A stretch of DNA of 40,929 nt from an uncultured Clostridia bacterium (GTDB taxonomy: Bacteria; Bacillota; Clostridia; Oscillospirales; Acutalibacteraceae). The stretch is taken from NCBI GenBank assembly GCA_947168445.1, contig CAMVLW010000011.1, positions 1 through 40,929 on the forward strand, written 5' to 3'. This document shows, piece by piece, positions 16,008-23,257 of the stretch (its first letter is position 1; every line of letters starts with the position of its first letter). The position numbers and the translations under genes are program-made. The notes under the pieces are model-generated. The model saw only the letters and a program-made list of their open reading frames with translations, made no database searches and was not told the DNA's origin.

Positions 16008-18911
16008 TCAGTCGTTGTCAATCGCGGCGAGCAGGCTTCTGATTCTGATTTTCACCGCGCCCAGGTTGGTGATTTCGTCAATCTTAATCTGGGTGTAGAT
16101 TTTGTTTTCGTTTTCAAGAATTTCGCGCACCTCGTCGGTGGTAATCGCGTCAACGCCGCAGCCGAAGGACACCAGCTGCACCAGCTCCATATCCTTGCGG
16201 GTGGTGACGTACTTTGCCGCCGCATACAGCCGCGAGTGGTACGTCCACTGATTGAGCACGTGGGTGTTGAAGGCGTTCACGCGCGGAGAAACAACGTCCT
16301 CGCTGACAATCGCCACGTCGAAGCCCGCAATCAGCTTGTCAATGCCGTGGTTGATTTCGGGGTCGATATGATAAGGTCTGCCCGCGAGCACAAAGATTTT
16401 CTTGCCCTCTTTTTCGGCGCGCGCGATGATTTCGTTGCCCTTGCGGCGCACCTTTTCCATGTAGGCGTCGTATTCCTCATACGCCTTCTTTGCCGCGATT
16501 CTCACCTCGTTGAGCGTGAGGTCGGGGAAGTAGAACGAAAGCCGCTCATACGCCTTTTTCGGGAAATCCTTGGGGCGGTGAATACCAAAGTATTCCTTGA
16601 TGAAGTTGACCTTGCGGACGTCCTTCATGTTATTCTTGATAACCTCGGGATAATAGGCAACCACCGGGCAGTTGTAGTGGTTGTCGCCGAGGTGCTCGTC
16701 AAAGTTATAGGACAGGCACGGATAGAAGATGTTCTCAATGCCGTTGTCGATTAAGGTTTGCACATGACCGTGCATAAGCTTTGCCGGGAAGCAAACCGTG
16801 TCGCTCGGAATGGTTTGCTGACCGCGCTGATACAGCTTGCGCGAGGAAGCGGGCGAATGGTGCACCTCAAATTTCAACTCGGTGAAAAAGCGGTACCAGA
16901 AGGGATAAAGCTCATACATGTTGAGTCCCATCGGGATTCCCAGCTTGCCGCGCAGTCCCTCAACGGGCTTGTAGCTGTTGAGAAGCTTCAGCTTGTAGTC
17001 GTACATATTCAAATCCGAGGACGGCGCTTTTTTGGTAATCGGGCGCTCACAGCGGTTGCCCGCGATAAACTTGCGTCCGCCGCCGAAGGAGTTAATTGTC
17101 AGACGGCAGTTGTTGTTGCACAGTCCGCAGTTTGTCACCTTGATTTCATGGACAAAGTTTTTCAAATCCTCAGCATTGGAAATGCGGCTCTTGCCCTCGC
17201 CCTTGGATTTGCGCCTTGCGTAAAGCGCGGCGCCGTAAGCGCCCATCAGACCCGCGATATTCGGGCGGACAACGTGGGTTCCCATTTCCATTTCAAAGGC
17301 GCGCAGCACCGCGTCGTTGAGGAAGGTGCCGCCCTGCACGACAATGCGCTTGCCGAGTTCGTCGGGGCTTGACGCGCGGATAACCTTGTAGAGCGCGTTT
17401 TTGACGACGCTCAGCGAAAGTCCGGCGGAAATATCCTCAATTGTCGCGCCGTCCTTCTGCGCCTGCTTAACGCTGGAATTCATGAATACCGTGCAGCGCG
17501 AGCCGAGGTCAACGGGACGCTCGGCAAAGAGTCCCAGCTTGGAGAATTCCTCAATTTCATAGCCGAGGGCGTTTGCAAAGGTCTGCAAAAAGCTGCCGCA
17601 GCCGGAGGAGCAAGCCTCGTTGAGAAAGATGTTGTCAATCGCGCCGTTGTGAATCTTAAAGCACTTGATGTCCTGACCGCCGATGTCGATAATAAATTCC
17701 ACATCCGGCATGAAATATTTCGCCGCGGTAAAGTGGGCGATGGTTTCCACAATGCCGTAGTCCACGTCAAACGCATTTTTAATGATGTCCTCGCCGTAGC
17801 CGGTGACAGCAGACGAAATGACGTTCAGCTCCGGGTTAATTTCATAGATTTCCTCCAAAAAGCCCTTGATAATCTCTACGGGGTTTCCTTTAGAGGGAAG
17901 ATATTTTGAGAAAAGCAGCTCGCCCCTGTCGTTGAGCACCACGCCCTTGACGGTGGTGGAGCCGGCGTCCATGCCGATATAGGCGCCGCCGGTGTAGCCC
18001 TTGAGTTCCTTTTGCGGAACGTCCGCGCGGTTATGGCGCGCGGTGAACTCCTCATACTCCTCTTTGCTCTCAAAGAGCGGCTTGTTGAAGGCGAAGTTGC
18101 CCGAGCCGCGGTAGTTTTTGACCTTTTCAATCACTTCGTCAAAATTGATGCGCTGCTCGGCGCAAAGCGCCGCGCCCGCGGCAACATAGTAAAGCGAATT
18201 TTCGGGGCAAATGCCCTTGGTGTTCAGCGTGCGGTCAAAGCAGCGGCGCAGCTCGCTCATAAAGGTCAGCGGACCGCCGAGGTAAACAATCTGTCCCTCA
18301 ATTTCTCTGCCCTGCGCCAGTCCCGCAACGGTCTGGCTGACAACCGCGTTAAAAATGCTCTCGGCAATGTCGCTTTTGCGCGCGCCCTGATTGAGCAGCG
18401 GCTGAATGTCGGTTTTGGCAAACACGCCGCAGCGCGAAGCGATGGTGTAGGTTTTTTCATATTGCTTGGCAAGCGCGTCAAGCTCCTCCAGCGGCACGTT
18501 AAGCAAAGTTGCCATCTGGTCGATAAACGCGCCGGTGCCGCCTGCGCAGGTGCCGTTCATGCGCACCTCAAGACCGTTGGTCAGAAAGAGGATTTTCGCG
18601 TCCTCGCCGCCGAGCTCAATCACCACGTCGGTGCCGGGAATGAAGGTGTTCGCCGCCACGCGGGTTGCATATACCTCCTGCACAAAGTCGATGCCGCAAT
18701 CCTGCGCAACGCCCATGCCCGCCGAGCCCGACAGCGCGACGCACGCATTTTCCACGCCGTCAATCTCGCCGCGCACGCGGTTGAGAATCTCCGCGATTTT
18801 GTCGGTAATCTGAGAAAGGTGGCGCTCATATGTGCTGTAAATCAGCTTGTTGTCATCGTCGAGCACAACGCACTTAATTGTGGTTGAGCCTATATCAAGT
18901 CCTAGTCTCAA
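16008..18911 (-). CDS. Double-headed CoA-dehydratase activase (BadF/HgdC-type) with C-terminal DUF2229-like region
   Basis: The 967-residue protein starts with TTG, seven bases after GGAGG, and carries two ATPase domains of the ASKHA fold. Domain 1 (about 1-265) has LGLDIGSTTIK, and Cys122 in NGTCAGGTGAF and Cys161 in SRCGVFAK correspond to the Fe-S ligands of HgdC. Domain 2 (about 310-570) has GMDAGSTTVKG, IDIGGQDIK, NEACSSGCGSF (Cys434, Cys438) and SRCTVFMN (Cys473). A cluster CGLCNNNC (about 595-602) and a C-terminal region of about 330 residues related to DUF2229 follow. Known activases hydrolyse ATP to inject an electron into a dehydratase. Such giant proteins are common in anaerobes, but their substrate is unproven. 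The downstream gene is the likely electron acceptor. Confidence 0.88.
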   Translation of the reverse strand: MRLGLDIGSTTIKCVVLDDDNKLIYSTYERHLSQITDKIAEILNRVRGEIDGVENACVALSGSAGMGVAQDCGIDFVQEVYATRVAANTFIPGTDVVIELGGEDAKILFLTNGLEVRMNGTCAGGTGAFIDQMATLLNVPLEELDALAKQYEKTYTIASRCGVFAKTDIQPLLNQGARKSDIAESIFNAVVSQTVAGLAQGREIEGQIVYLGGPLTFMSELRRCFDRTLNTKGICPENSLYYVAAGAALCAEQRINFDEVIEKVKNYRGSGNFAFNKPLFESKEEYEEFTARHNRADVPQKELKGYTGGAYIGMDAGSTTVKGVVLNDRGELLFSKYLPSKGNPVEIIKGFLEEIYEINPELNVISSAVTGYGEDIIKNAFDVDYGIVETIAHFTAAKYFMPDVEFIIDIGGQDIKCFKIHNGAIDNIFLNEACSSGCGSFLQTFANALGYEIEEFSKLGLFAERPVDLGSRCTVFMNSSVKQAQKDGATIEDISAGLSLSVVKNALYKVIRASSPDELGKRIVVQGGTFLNDAVLRAFEMEMGTHVVRPNIAGLMGAYGAALYARRKSKGEGKSRISNAEDLKNFVHEIKVTNCGLCNNNCRLTINSFGGGRKFIAGNRCERPITKKAPSSDLNMYDYKLKLLNSYKPVEGLRGKLGIPMGLNMYELYPFWYRFFTELKFEVHHSPASSRKLYQRGQQTIPSDTVCFPAKLMHGHVQTLIDNGIENIFYPCLSYNFDEHLGDNHYNCPVVAYYPEVIKNNMKDVRKVNFIKEYFGIHRPKDFPKKAYERLSFYFPDLTLNEVRIAAKKAYEEYDAYMEKVRRKGNEIIARAEKEGKKIFVLAGRPYHIDPEINHGIDKLIAGFDVAIVSEDVVSPRVNAFNTHVLNQWTYHSRLYAAAKYVTTRKDMELVQLVSFGCGVDAITTDEVREILENENKIYTQIKIDEITNLGAVKIRIRSLLAAIDND

Positions 18912-19030
18912 AACGCAGCCTCCATCATCAATAGCAATCGTCAGTAGTCATGTATGTCACGCAATACACCGCATATAATAAGGAAACATGCCGCGCGCGA
19001 CATTATTCCCCAGAATACACAAATCAATTT

Positions 19031-19059
19031 ATTATAATCTTTTTGTTTCGGTTTGTCAA
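19031..19059 (-). promoter_or_regulatory. Consensus promoter of the activase operon
   Basis: TTGACA (19059-19054), 17 bp and TATAAT (19036-19031), a perfect sigma-A match. The leader to the TTG start is about 110 bases; I see no known riboswitch in it. Confidence 0.9.
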
Positions 19060-19061
19060 CA

Positions 19062-19086
19062 TTTTATTTCCGCAATGGAAATAAAA
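19062..19086. promoter_or_regulatory. Inverted repeat just upstream of the activase -35
   Basis: TTTTATTTCC (19062-19071) and GGAAATAAAA (19077-19086) are perfect inverted arms around GCAAT. The repeat begins two bases upstream of the -35 box, the usual place for an activator or cooperative repressor site. I cannot name the regulator. Confidence 0.5.
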
Positions 19087-19231
19087 CACCCATTATGACA
19101 ATCTTAACACGTCCGGCGGCTTTTTGCAATAAACAAAATCGTACATTTGTATGATTTTCGCGGAGCATTGTCCGTTTTATGGGACAGTGAATGGGGTAAA
19201 ATAGAAGTATCAAGTGAGGGAGGTATGAAAC

Positions 19232-19447
19232 ATGTTTCATCTGTTAATCAATTTCAGTTTATTCATTCTTATCTGCTATGCGGCGGCAGGCTCGGCAAAG
19301 GCGATTTTATTCGGAACGAAGTCGAAAAAGCGCCGCCGTGCCCGCAGAACCGTTCAGCAGCGCAAAGCCGTGCGCAGACCCGTAAGACGGAAGGCGCAGA
19401 TTATCGACATCCGCCGCTATCAGAAAAATCGCCATTCAGCGGCTTAA
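19232..19447 (+). CDS. Small basic membrane protein, unknown
   Basis: The 71-residue protein has one N-terminal hydrophobic helix (about 2-25, FHLLINFSLFILICYAAAG) followed by a strongly basic tail (KKRRRARR, RRPVRRK). A GGGAGG site lies eight bases before the ATG. A strong terminator follows the stop by about 40 bp, which supports a real transcription unit. An overlapping longer frame on the same strand (19147-19572) runs through that terminator and has no hydrophobic pattern, so I take the shorter one. I recognise no family; a membrane protein whose tail binds nucleic acid or acidic lipid is only a guess. Confidence 0.6.
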   Translation: MFHLLINFSLFILICYAAAGSAKAILFGTKSKKRRRARRTVQQRKAVRRPVRRKAQIIDIRRYQKNRHSAA

Positions 19448-19488
19448 CCGCTGCCGCGGCGGGTCTGAAAAATTTTTCATCCGAAAAC

Positions 19489-19523
19489 AACGCCGTGCGT
19501 TTCTCCTTTGAACGCACGGCGTT
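19489..19523. terminator. Bidirectional terminator between the small basic protein and mgtE
   Basis: AACGCCGTGCGTT and AACGCACGGCGTT form a perfect 13-bp stem with a nine-base loop. TTGTTATTTT follows on the plus strand. Confidence 0.88.
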
Positions 19524-19532
19524 TGTTATTTT

Positions 19533-19556
19533 AATTGCTAAGCTAATTGCTAAGCT
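19533..19556. repeat. 12-bp tandem duplication at the mgtE 3' end
   Basis: AATTGCTAAGCT occurs twice in direct succession. The gene-proximal copy contains the mgtE stop codon (19550-19552), so the second copy is untranslated. It looks like a slippage duplication. Confidence 0.8.
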
Positions 19557-20935
19557 AAAATCTGTGGCATAACCAGCAGCGCCACGCCGAAGTAAATCAG
19601 CAGCGAAAGCGAGTCGCAGACGGTGGAAATCAGCGGGTTTGCCATCACCGCCGGGTCGAAGCCGACCTTTTTTGCGAGCAGCGGCAGGCTGGAGCCGACG
19701 ATTTTTGCCATGATGATTGTGCCGAAGATAGTCAGTGACACCACCAGCGCAATCTGAACGGGGTCGCCCTTGCCGGTGTAGCCGCGCAAATCAAACAGAA
19801 TCAGCTTGATAAAATTGGCGGTGGCAAGCGTCAGTCCGCAGAGCACCGCCACGCGGAACTCCTTCCACAGCACCTTGAACATGCTTTTAAACTCAATTTC
19901 TCCCAGCGACAGGGCACGGATAACGGAAACGGAAGCCTGAGAGCCCGCGTTACCGCCCGAACCGGTAATCATGGGAATAAACGACGACAGAATGATGATG
20001 TTCGACAAAATGCTGTCGAAGGAAGAGATAATCGTACTGGTGAAGGTTGCCGAAAGCATAAGCACCAGCAGCCACGGCACGCGCTTGCCGTAAATGCCGA
20101 ACACGCCTGTTTTCATATAGGGCTTGTCCGACGGCAAAACCGCCGCCATCTTTTCAATATCCTCGGTTGCCTCCTCCTGGATAACGTCAATCGCGTCGTC
20201 GATGGTGACAATACCGACAATGCGCTGTTCGTTGTCAACAACGGGAAGCGCCAGAAAGTCGTAATTGGAGAACATCTGCGCAACCTGCTCCTGGTCGTCG
20301 AGCGTGTGAACGGAGATGACGTTTTCCTCCATCATGTCCTCCACCTTGTCGTCGTCGGCGGCAAGCAGCAAATCCTTGACGGTGGTGATACCGATCAGCT
20401 TGTTGTTTTCGTCGTTGACATAACAGGTGTAGATGGTTTCCTTGTCTACACCTGTGCGGCGGATTCGCTTAATCGCCATTTCGGCGGTCATGTCGGGGCG
20501 CAGCGAAATAAACTCGGTTGTCATAATCGAGCCTGCGCTGTCCTCCGGGTATTTGAGCAGTTCGTTAATCTCCTTGCGCATATCCTTGTCCGCCGTGCGC
20601 AGGATACGCTTTACCACATTGGCAGGCATTTCTTCAATCAAATCGACCGCGTCGTCCACAAACAGCTCGTCAACGACCTCCTTGAGTTCGCTGTCGGAAA
20701 AGCCGTGAATCAAGAATTCCTGCGTATCGTCGTCCATTTCGACAAAGGTTTCCGCCGCCAGTTCCTTTGGCAGCAGCCTGAACAAAATGGGCATTTTTTC
20801 GTCCTGTAATTCCTCAAACACCGCCGCGATGTCATAGGGCATCATGGTGGTGAGGATGTCCCGAAGAGTGGAAAACTTTTTCTCCTCGAGCAGCTTTTTA
20901 ATGGTTTGCGTCAAAGTGACGTTTACCTGAACCAT
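19550..20935 (-). CDS. mgtE: Magnesium transporter MgtE
   Basis: MgtE is a homodimeric Mg2+ channel gated by cytoplasmic magnesium. The 461-residue protein has the full architecture: an N-terminal MgtE superhelical domain (about 1-130), two CBS domains (about 135-250, e.g. SAGSIMTTEFISLRPDMTAE), a plug helix, and five transmembrane helices (about 285-460). The pore motif GSGGNAGSQASVSVIRA is in the second. The start follows GGAGG. The gene stands alone, with an unusually long (about 220-base) leader that contains an intrinsic terminator. MgtE genes in Firmicutes are often controlled by the Mg2+-sensing M-box; I could not recognise that consensus here. Confidence 0.95.
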   Translation of the reverse strand: MVQVNVTLTQTIKKLLEEKKFSTLRDILTTMMPYDIAAVFEELQDEKMPILFRLLPKELAAETFVEMDDDTQEFLIHGFSDSELKEVVDELFVDDAVDLIEEMPANVVKRILRTADKDMRKEINELLKYPEDSAGSIMTTEFISLRPDMTAEMAIKRIRRTGVDKETIYTCYVNDENNKLIGITTVKDLLLAADDDKVEDMMEENVISVHTLDDQEQVAQMFSNYDFLALPVVDNEQRIVGIVTIDDAIDVIQEEATEDIEKMAAVLPSDKPYMKTGVFGIYGKRVPWLLVLMLSATFTSTIISSFDSILSNIIILSSFIPMITGSGGNAGSQASVSVIRALSLGEIEFKSMFKVLWKEFRVAVLCGLTLATANFIKLILFDLRGYTGKGDPVQIALVVSLTIFGTIIMAKIVGSSLPLLAKKVGFDPAVMANPLISTVCDSLSLLIYFGVALLVMPQILA

Positions 20936-20992
20936 TCTCTCTCCTCCTTTGTTGGTCGGAAAGACGTGTTCCGCAAAGCAGTTTCCTAAAGT

Positions 20993-21018
20993 AAAAAACC
21001 GCTTTTTTAAAAGCCGTT
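20993..21018 (-). terminator. Attenuator-type terminator in the mgtE leader
   Basis: AACGGCUUUU (21018-21009) pairs with AAAAGCGGUU (21006-20997) with one mismatch, followed by a run of six U. It lies 58 bases before the mgtE ATG and 140 after the predicted start, so it must be conditional. Confidence 0.72.
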
Positions 21019-21155
21019 ATATGAGAAATGAACGCCGTGACGTTCATTGCTACTTCGCCCGGGAACAGCGCCTAAGCTTCCGCCTGCGTCCATTCAAAAT
21101 TCACCTCACTAAAATGCTTCGCGCTGTTTTGACGAAAAAGCGCGGTATCTTTATC
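20993..21155 (-). ncRNA. Structured mgtE leader, candidate riboswitch of unrecognised class
   Basis: From the predicted start near 21155 the leader can form a stem AACAGCGC (21128-21121) with GCGCUGUU (21071-21064). It encloses a conserved-looking loop that includes AGUGAGGUGA and GGACGCAGGCGGAAGC. A hairpin AAUGAACG/CGUUCAUU (21048-21027) follows, then a terminator (21018-20993). GCUGUU of the first stem could pair instead with AACGGC of the terminator arm, so the two states exclude each other, as in a transcriptional riboswitch. The sequence does not show the M-box hallmarks I know, nor any other class I recall. Confidence 0.5.
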
Positions 21156-21161
21156 GTTTTT

Positions 21162-21190
21162 ATTTTAGTCCAATTTACCCCTAATGTCAA
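21162..21190 (-). promoter_or_regulatory. mgtE promoter
   Basis: TTGACA (21190-21185), 17 bp and TAAAAT (21167-21162). It sits 24 bp from the divergent promoter of the 193-residue membrane protein gene. Confidence 0.82.
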
Positions 21191-21213
21191 GACAGATTCC
21201 ATGTTGAAAAAAC

Positions 21214-21242
21214 TTGATTTTTTGTTTTAATAATAGTATAAT
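21214..21242 (+). promoter_or_regulatory. Promoter of the 193-residue membrane protein gene
   Basis: TTGATT (21214-21219), 17 bp and TATAAT (21237-21242), 27 bp before the ATG. Confidence 0.82.
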
Positions 21243-21269
21243 GACGGTAATAACCACACGGAGGCGCTT

Positions 21270-21851
21270 ATGAACGGTATCATCAAAAAATATCTTCCCT
21301 ACGCGATTGTGATTTTTGCCGTATTCTTGCTGGTTCCCCTGATTTTTCTGCGAACCGGTCCGCTGGGCAGGTTCTGGCCTGTCGCGTTTTACTTTATTTT
21401 GCTGACAACGGCGGTTGTCACCTCGGCAATCTACTGCGCCAAGCACGGCATTGACTTTCTCTTTACGCTGATTGCGCCGATTGCGTTTTTGTTCACCATG
21501 ATTTACAGCGGCGGATTTTCCGCAACCAATCTGATTTTGCTGTTTGTGTATCTGGTGGCGGGTATTTTCGGTCAGTTCCTCGGCGACCTCGCCTTTGGCG
21601 ACGAGCGCCGCAAAAAGGAAAAGCAGGAGCAGGCGGAACAGGAGCAGCTGATGCTGCGCGCCAAGCGCCGCGACGAACGCGAAAAGCTGCGCATGGAGCG
21701 CGAAAACAAGCGCCGTGTGGCGGTGAAGAATCAGGAGCGGGAAGCACGCTCGTCCCACACACCCGCCGTGGACGAGGATGATTTTGATTACGACAAATAT
21801 ATGGCGGACATTGACCGCCTGCTCGACGACGAAAGCCGTCAACAAAAATAA
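21270..21851 (+). CDS. Membrane protein with charged coiled-coil tail, unknown
   Basis: The 193-residue protein has four predicted transmembrane helices (about 7-27, 34-54, 61-79 and 84-106). A highly charged, probably helical coiled-coil segment follows (about 109-157, rich in Lys, Arg, Glu and Gln). An acidic end contains DEDDFDYDKYMADIDRLLDDE. GGAGG lies five bases before the ATG. It is divergent from mgtE and ends in its own terminator. No family is recognised. The closing (D)YDKYMxDIDxLL motif looks like a conserved docking peptide, but this is inference. Confidence 0.78.
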   Translation: MNGIIKKYLPYAIVIFAVFLLVPLIFLRTGPLGRFWPVAFYFILLTTAVVTSAIYCAKHGIDFLFTLIAPIAFLFTMIYSGGFSATNLILLFVYLVAGIFGQFLGDLAFGDERRKKEKQEQAEQEQLMLRAKRRDEREKLRMERENKRRVAVKNQEREARSSHTPAVDEDDFDYDKYMADIDRLLDDESRQQK

Positions 21852-21861
21852 CTATAAAAAA

Positions 21862-21898
21862 CGCCTGTTCTGCACAACGCGGAACAGGCGTATTTTTA
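21862..21898. terminator. Bidirectional terminator between the membrane protein gene and mcrC
   Basis: ACGCCTGTTC (21862-21871) and GAACAGGCGT (21883-21892) form a ten-pair stem, followed by ATTTTTAT on plus and TTTTTTATA on minus. Confidence 0.9.
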
Positions 21899-23257
21899 TG
21901 TCTGATTTGAATTGATACCGTTGATTGCTTCAATAAATTTCCGGATTTGCCGCGCCATATTCTGCCGGAAGTCCGGGTCGGCGGCGTTGACGGCAACAGG
22001 GAACAGCCAAAAATACTCGTCGGCAAGATTTTGGGCGAGCGGTAACTTTTTGACAGGCTTATCCTCCTGTGAGGCAAGCGGAAAAATCGCGCCGCAGTTT
22101 TTCGTGCAAAGGCGGTGCTGGTAGGTGATAATCTGAAAAACATCCTCGCGCGTTTTTTCCCAGTTTCCGCTATATGCTTCGCCCCAACGCGGCTTGTACT
22201 TCGCGTCAACCACCAGAGAATGTTCGGGAAGGTAAAAATCCGGGCGCAGCGTTCGTTTTCCTCCTAAAACCGGGAACTCTTGCTGCTGATACGGCGCGTT
22301 TGTTTGCAGCACATGCCGGAAAATTTCCTGATACAAAAACTGCTCCCACAAGGCGGGCATGTCAATCAGCAAGCCCGAAGCCCTGACGCTGCTTTGTGCG
22401 AAGGTGCTGATTCCGTAGCGCCGCAGCACCAGAATCGCCGCTTGGCGCAGCGGCTCATACGCGCGGTACACCGACTGCGCAATCCGCCTGCGGCAGGCCT
22501 TGATAACGCTGCCCGCAGAAACCGGCGGCACATCGGCAAACGTGTTTTGCAGCAGCTTTAAGCCGCTGTCGCAGACGTCGTCCTTCTTGAGCAGCCCGGA
22601 AAACAGCGCGTGGTTACGGTTCCGCAAGCACTGCGCCGCCATTAAAATCAGGCGGTTGAGGTCGTTTTGCGCGGTGTACTCTCTGGTGCTGTAGGCGATT
22701 TTGCCGTTGCCCTGCTGCAAATTTTCTTTGATATGCCGCGCCACGTCGATTCTGCCCCTGACGGCGGAATCGTTGTGCTCAAAATCCTTATAGCTGCGGA
22801 AAATTCCCTTTTTTATCGCGTCATGGAGCCGCCGGAAAAACAGCAGCGCCAGCAAAAAGTCGAAGGTTTTCTCCTTGCTGCCCTGCACCTGCATATCGGG
22901 AAAACATTTGTCGGGAATGTCGAGCGCCTTTTCAAAGACATAGGCGAGAAACGCGGCGTTGTCGGAATCGTCGAACCGCGAGGTGAAGTTGACGGTGATG
23001 CGGTAATCTTGATAAGGATAACTTACCGTGCCGACATATTTTCCTGTCCACCAAGTGTTCTCAAAGCGCGAAAACAGGCTGATTCGTCCGTCATTCGTTC
23101 CGTTCGGATTCAGCAAAAAACCGCTCCCGTTTTCGCACTCATTCACCTTTTCTTCTGTCAGACAGATGAATTCCTCCACAGAAAGCAGCTCTCCCGGCTG
23201 CTCAGACAAATCAGGAACAGGCGAAAACTCCTTTAAATTGATAACCAAATCCGTCAT
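21896..23257 (-). CDS. mcrC: McrC-family endonuclease subunit of a type IV restriction system
   Basis: McrC joins the McrB hexamer and cuts DNA containing modified cytosine. The 453-residue protein has an N-terminal McrB-interacting region and a C-terminal PD-(D/E)xK nuclease domain with LRPDFYLPEHSLVVDAKYK (about 336-354, catalytic Asp, Asp and Lys). QIITYQHRL follows. NDLNRLILMAAQCL (about 198-211) is typical of the family. It overlaps mcrB by four bases. Length is somewhat above E. coli McrC but normal for Firmicute versions. Confidence 0.88.
   Translation of the reverse strand: MTDLVINLKEFSPVPDLSEQPGELLSVEEFICLTEEKVNECENGSGFLLNPNGTNDGRISLFSRFENTWWTGKYVGTVSYPYQDYRITVNFTSRFDDSDNAAFLAYVFEKALDIPDKCFPDMQVQGSKEKTFDFLLALLFFRRLHDAIKKGIFRSYKDFEHNDSAVRGRIDVARHIKENLQQGNGKIAYSTREYTAQNDLNRLILMAAQCLRNRNHALFSGLLKKDDVCDSGLKLLQNTFADVPPVSAGSVIKACRRRIAQSVYRAYEPLRQAAILVLRRYGISTFAQSSVRASGLLIDMPALWEQFLYQEIFRHVLQTNAPYQQQEFPVLGGKRTLRPDFYLPEHSLVVDAKYKPRWGEAYSGNWEKTREDVFQIITYQHRLCTKNCGAIFPLASQEDKPVKKLPLAQNLADEYFWLFPVAVNAADPDFRQNMARQIRKFIEAINGINSNQT

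Noticed and set aside
19533..19556. The 12-bp tandem repeat as a transposon target duplication or attachment site
   Set aside because: The two copies abut each other with no element between. Slippage is the simpler explanation.
20993..21155. The mgtE leader as a standard M-box riboswitch
   Set aside because: The location fits, but the conserved M-box segments I know (GUGAGGCUCC, AAUGGGU and CAGUGCUAAAGC types) are not present. I list it only as an unassigned leader.
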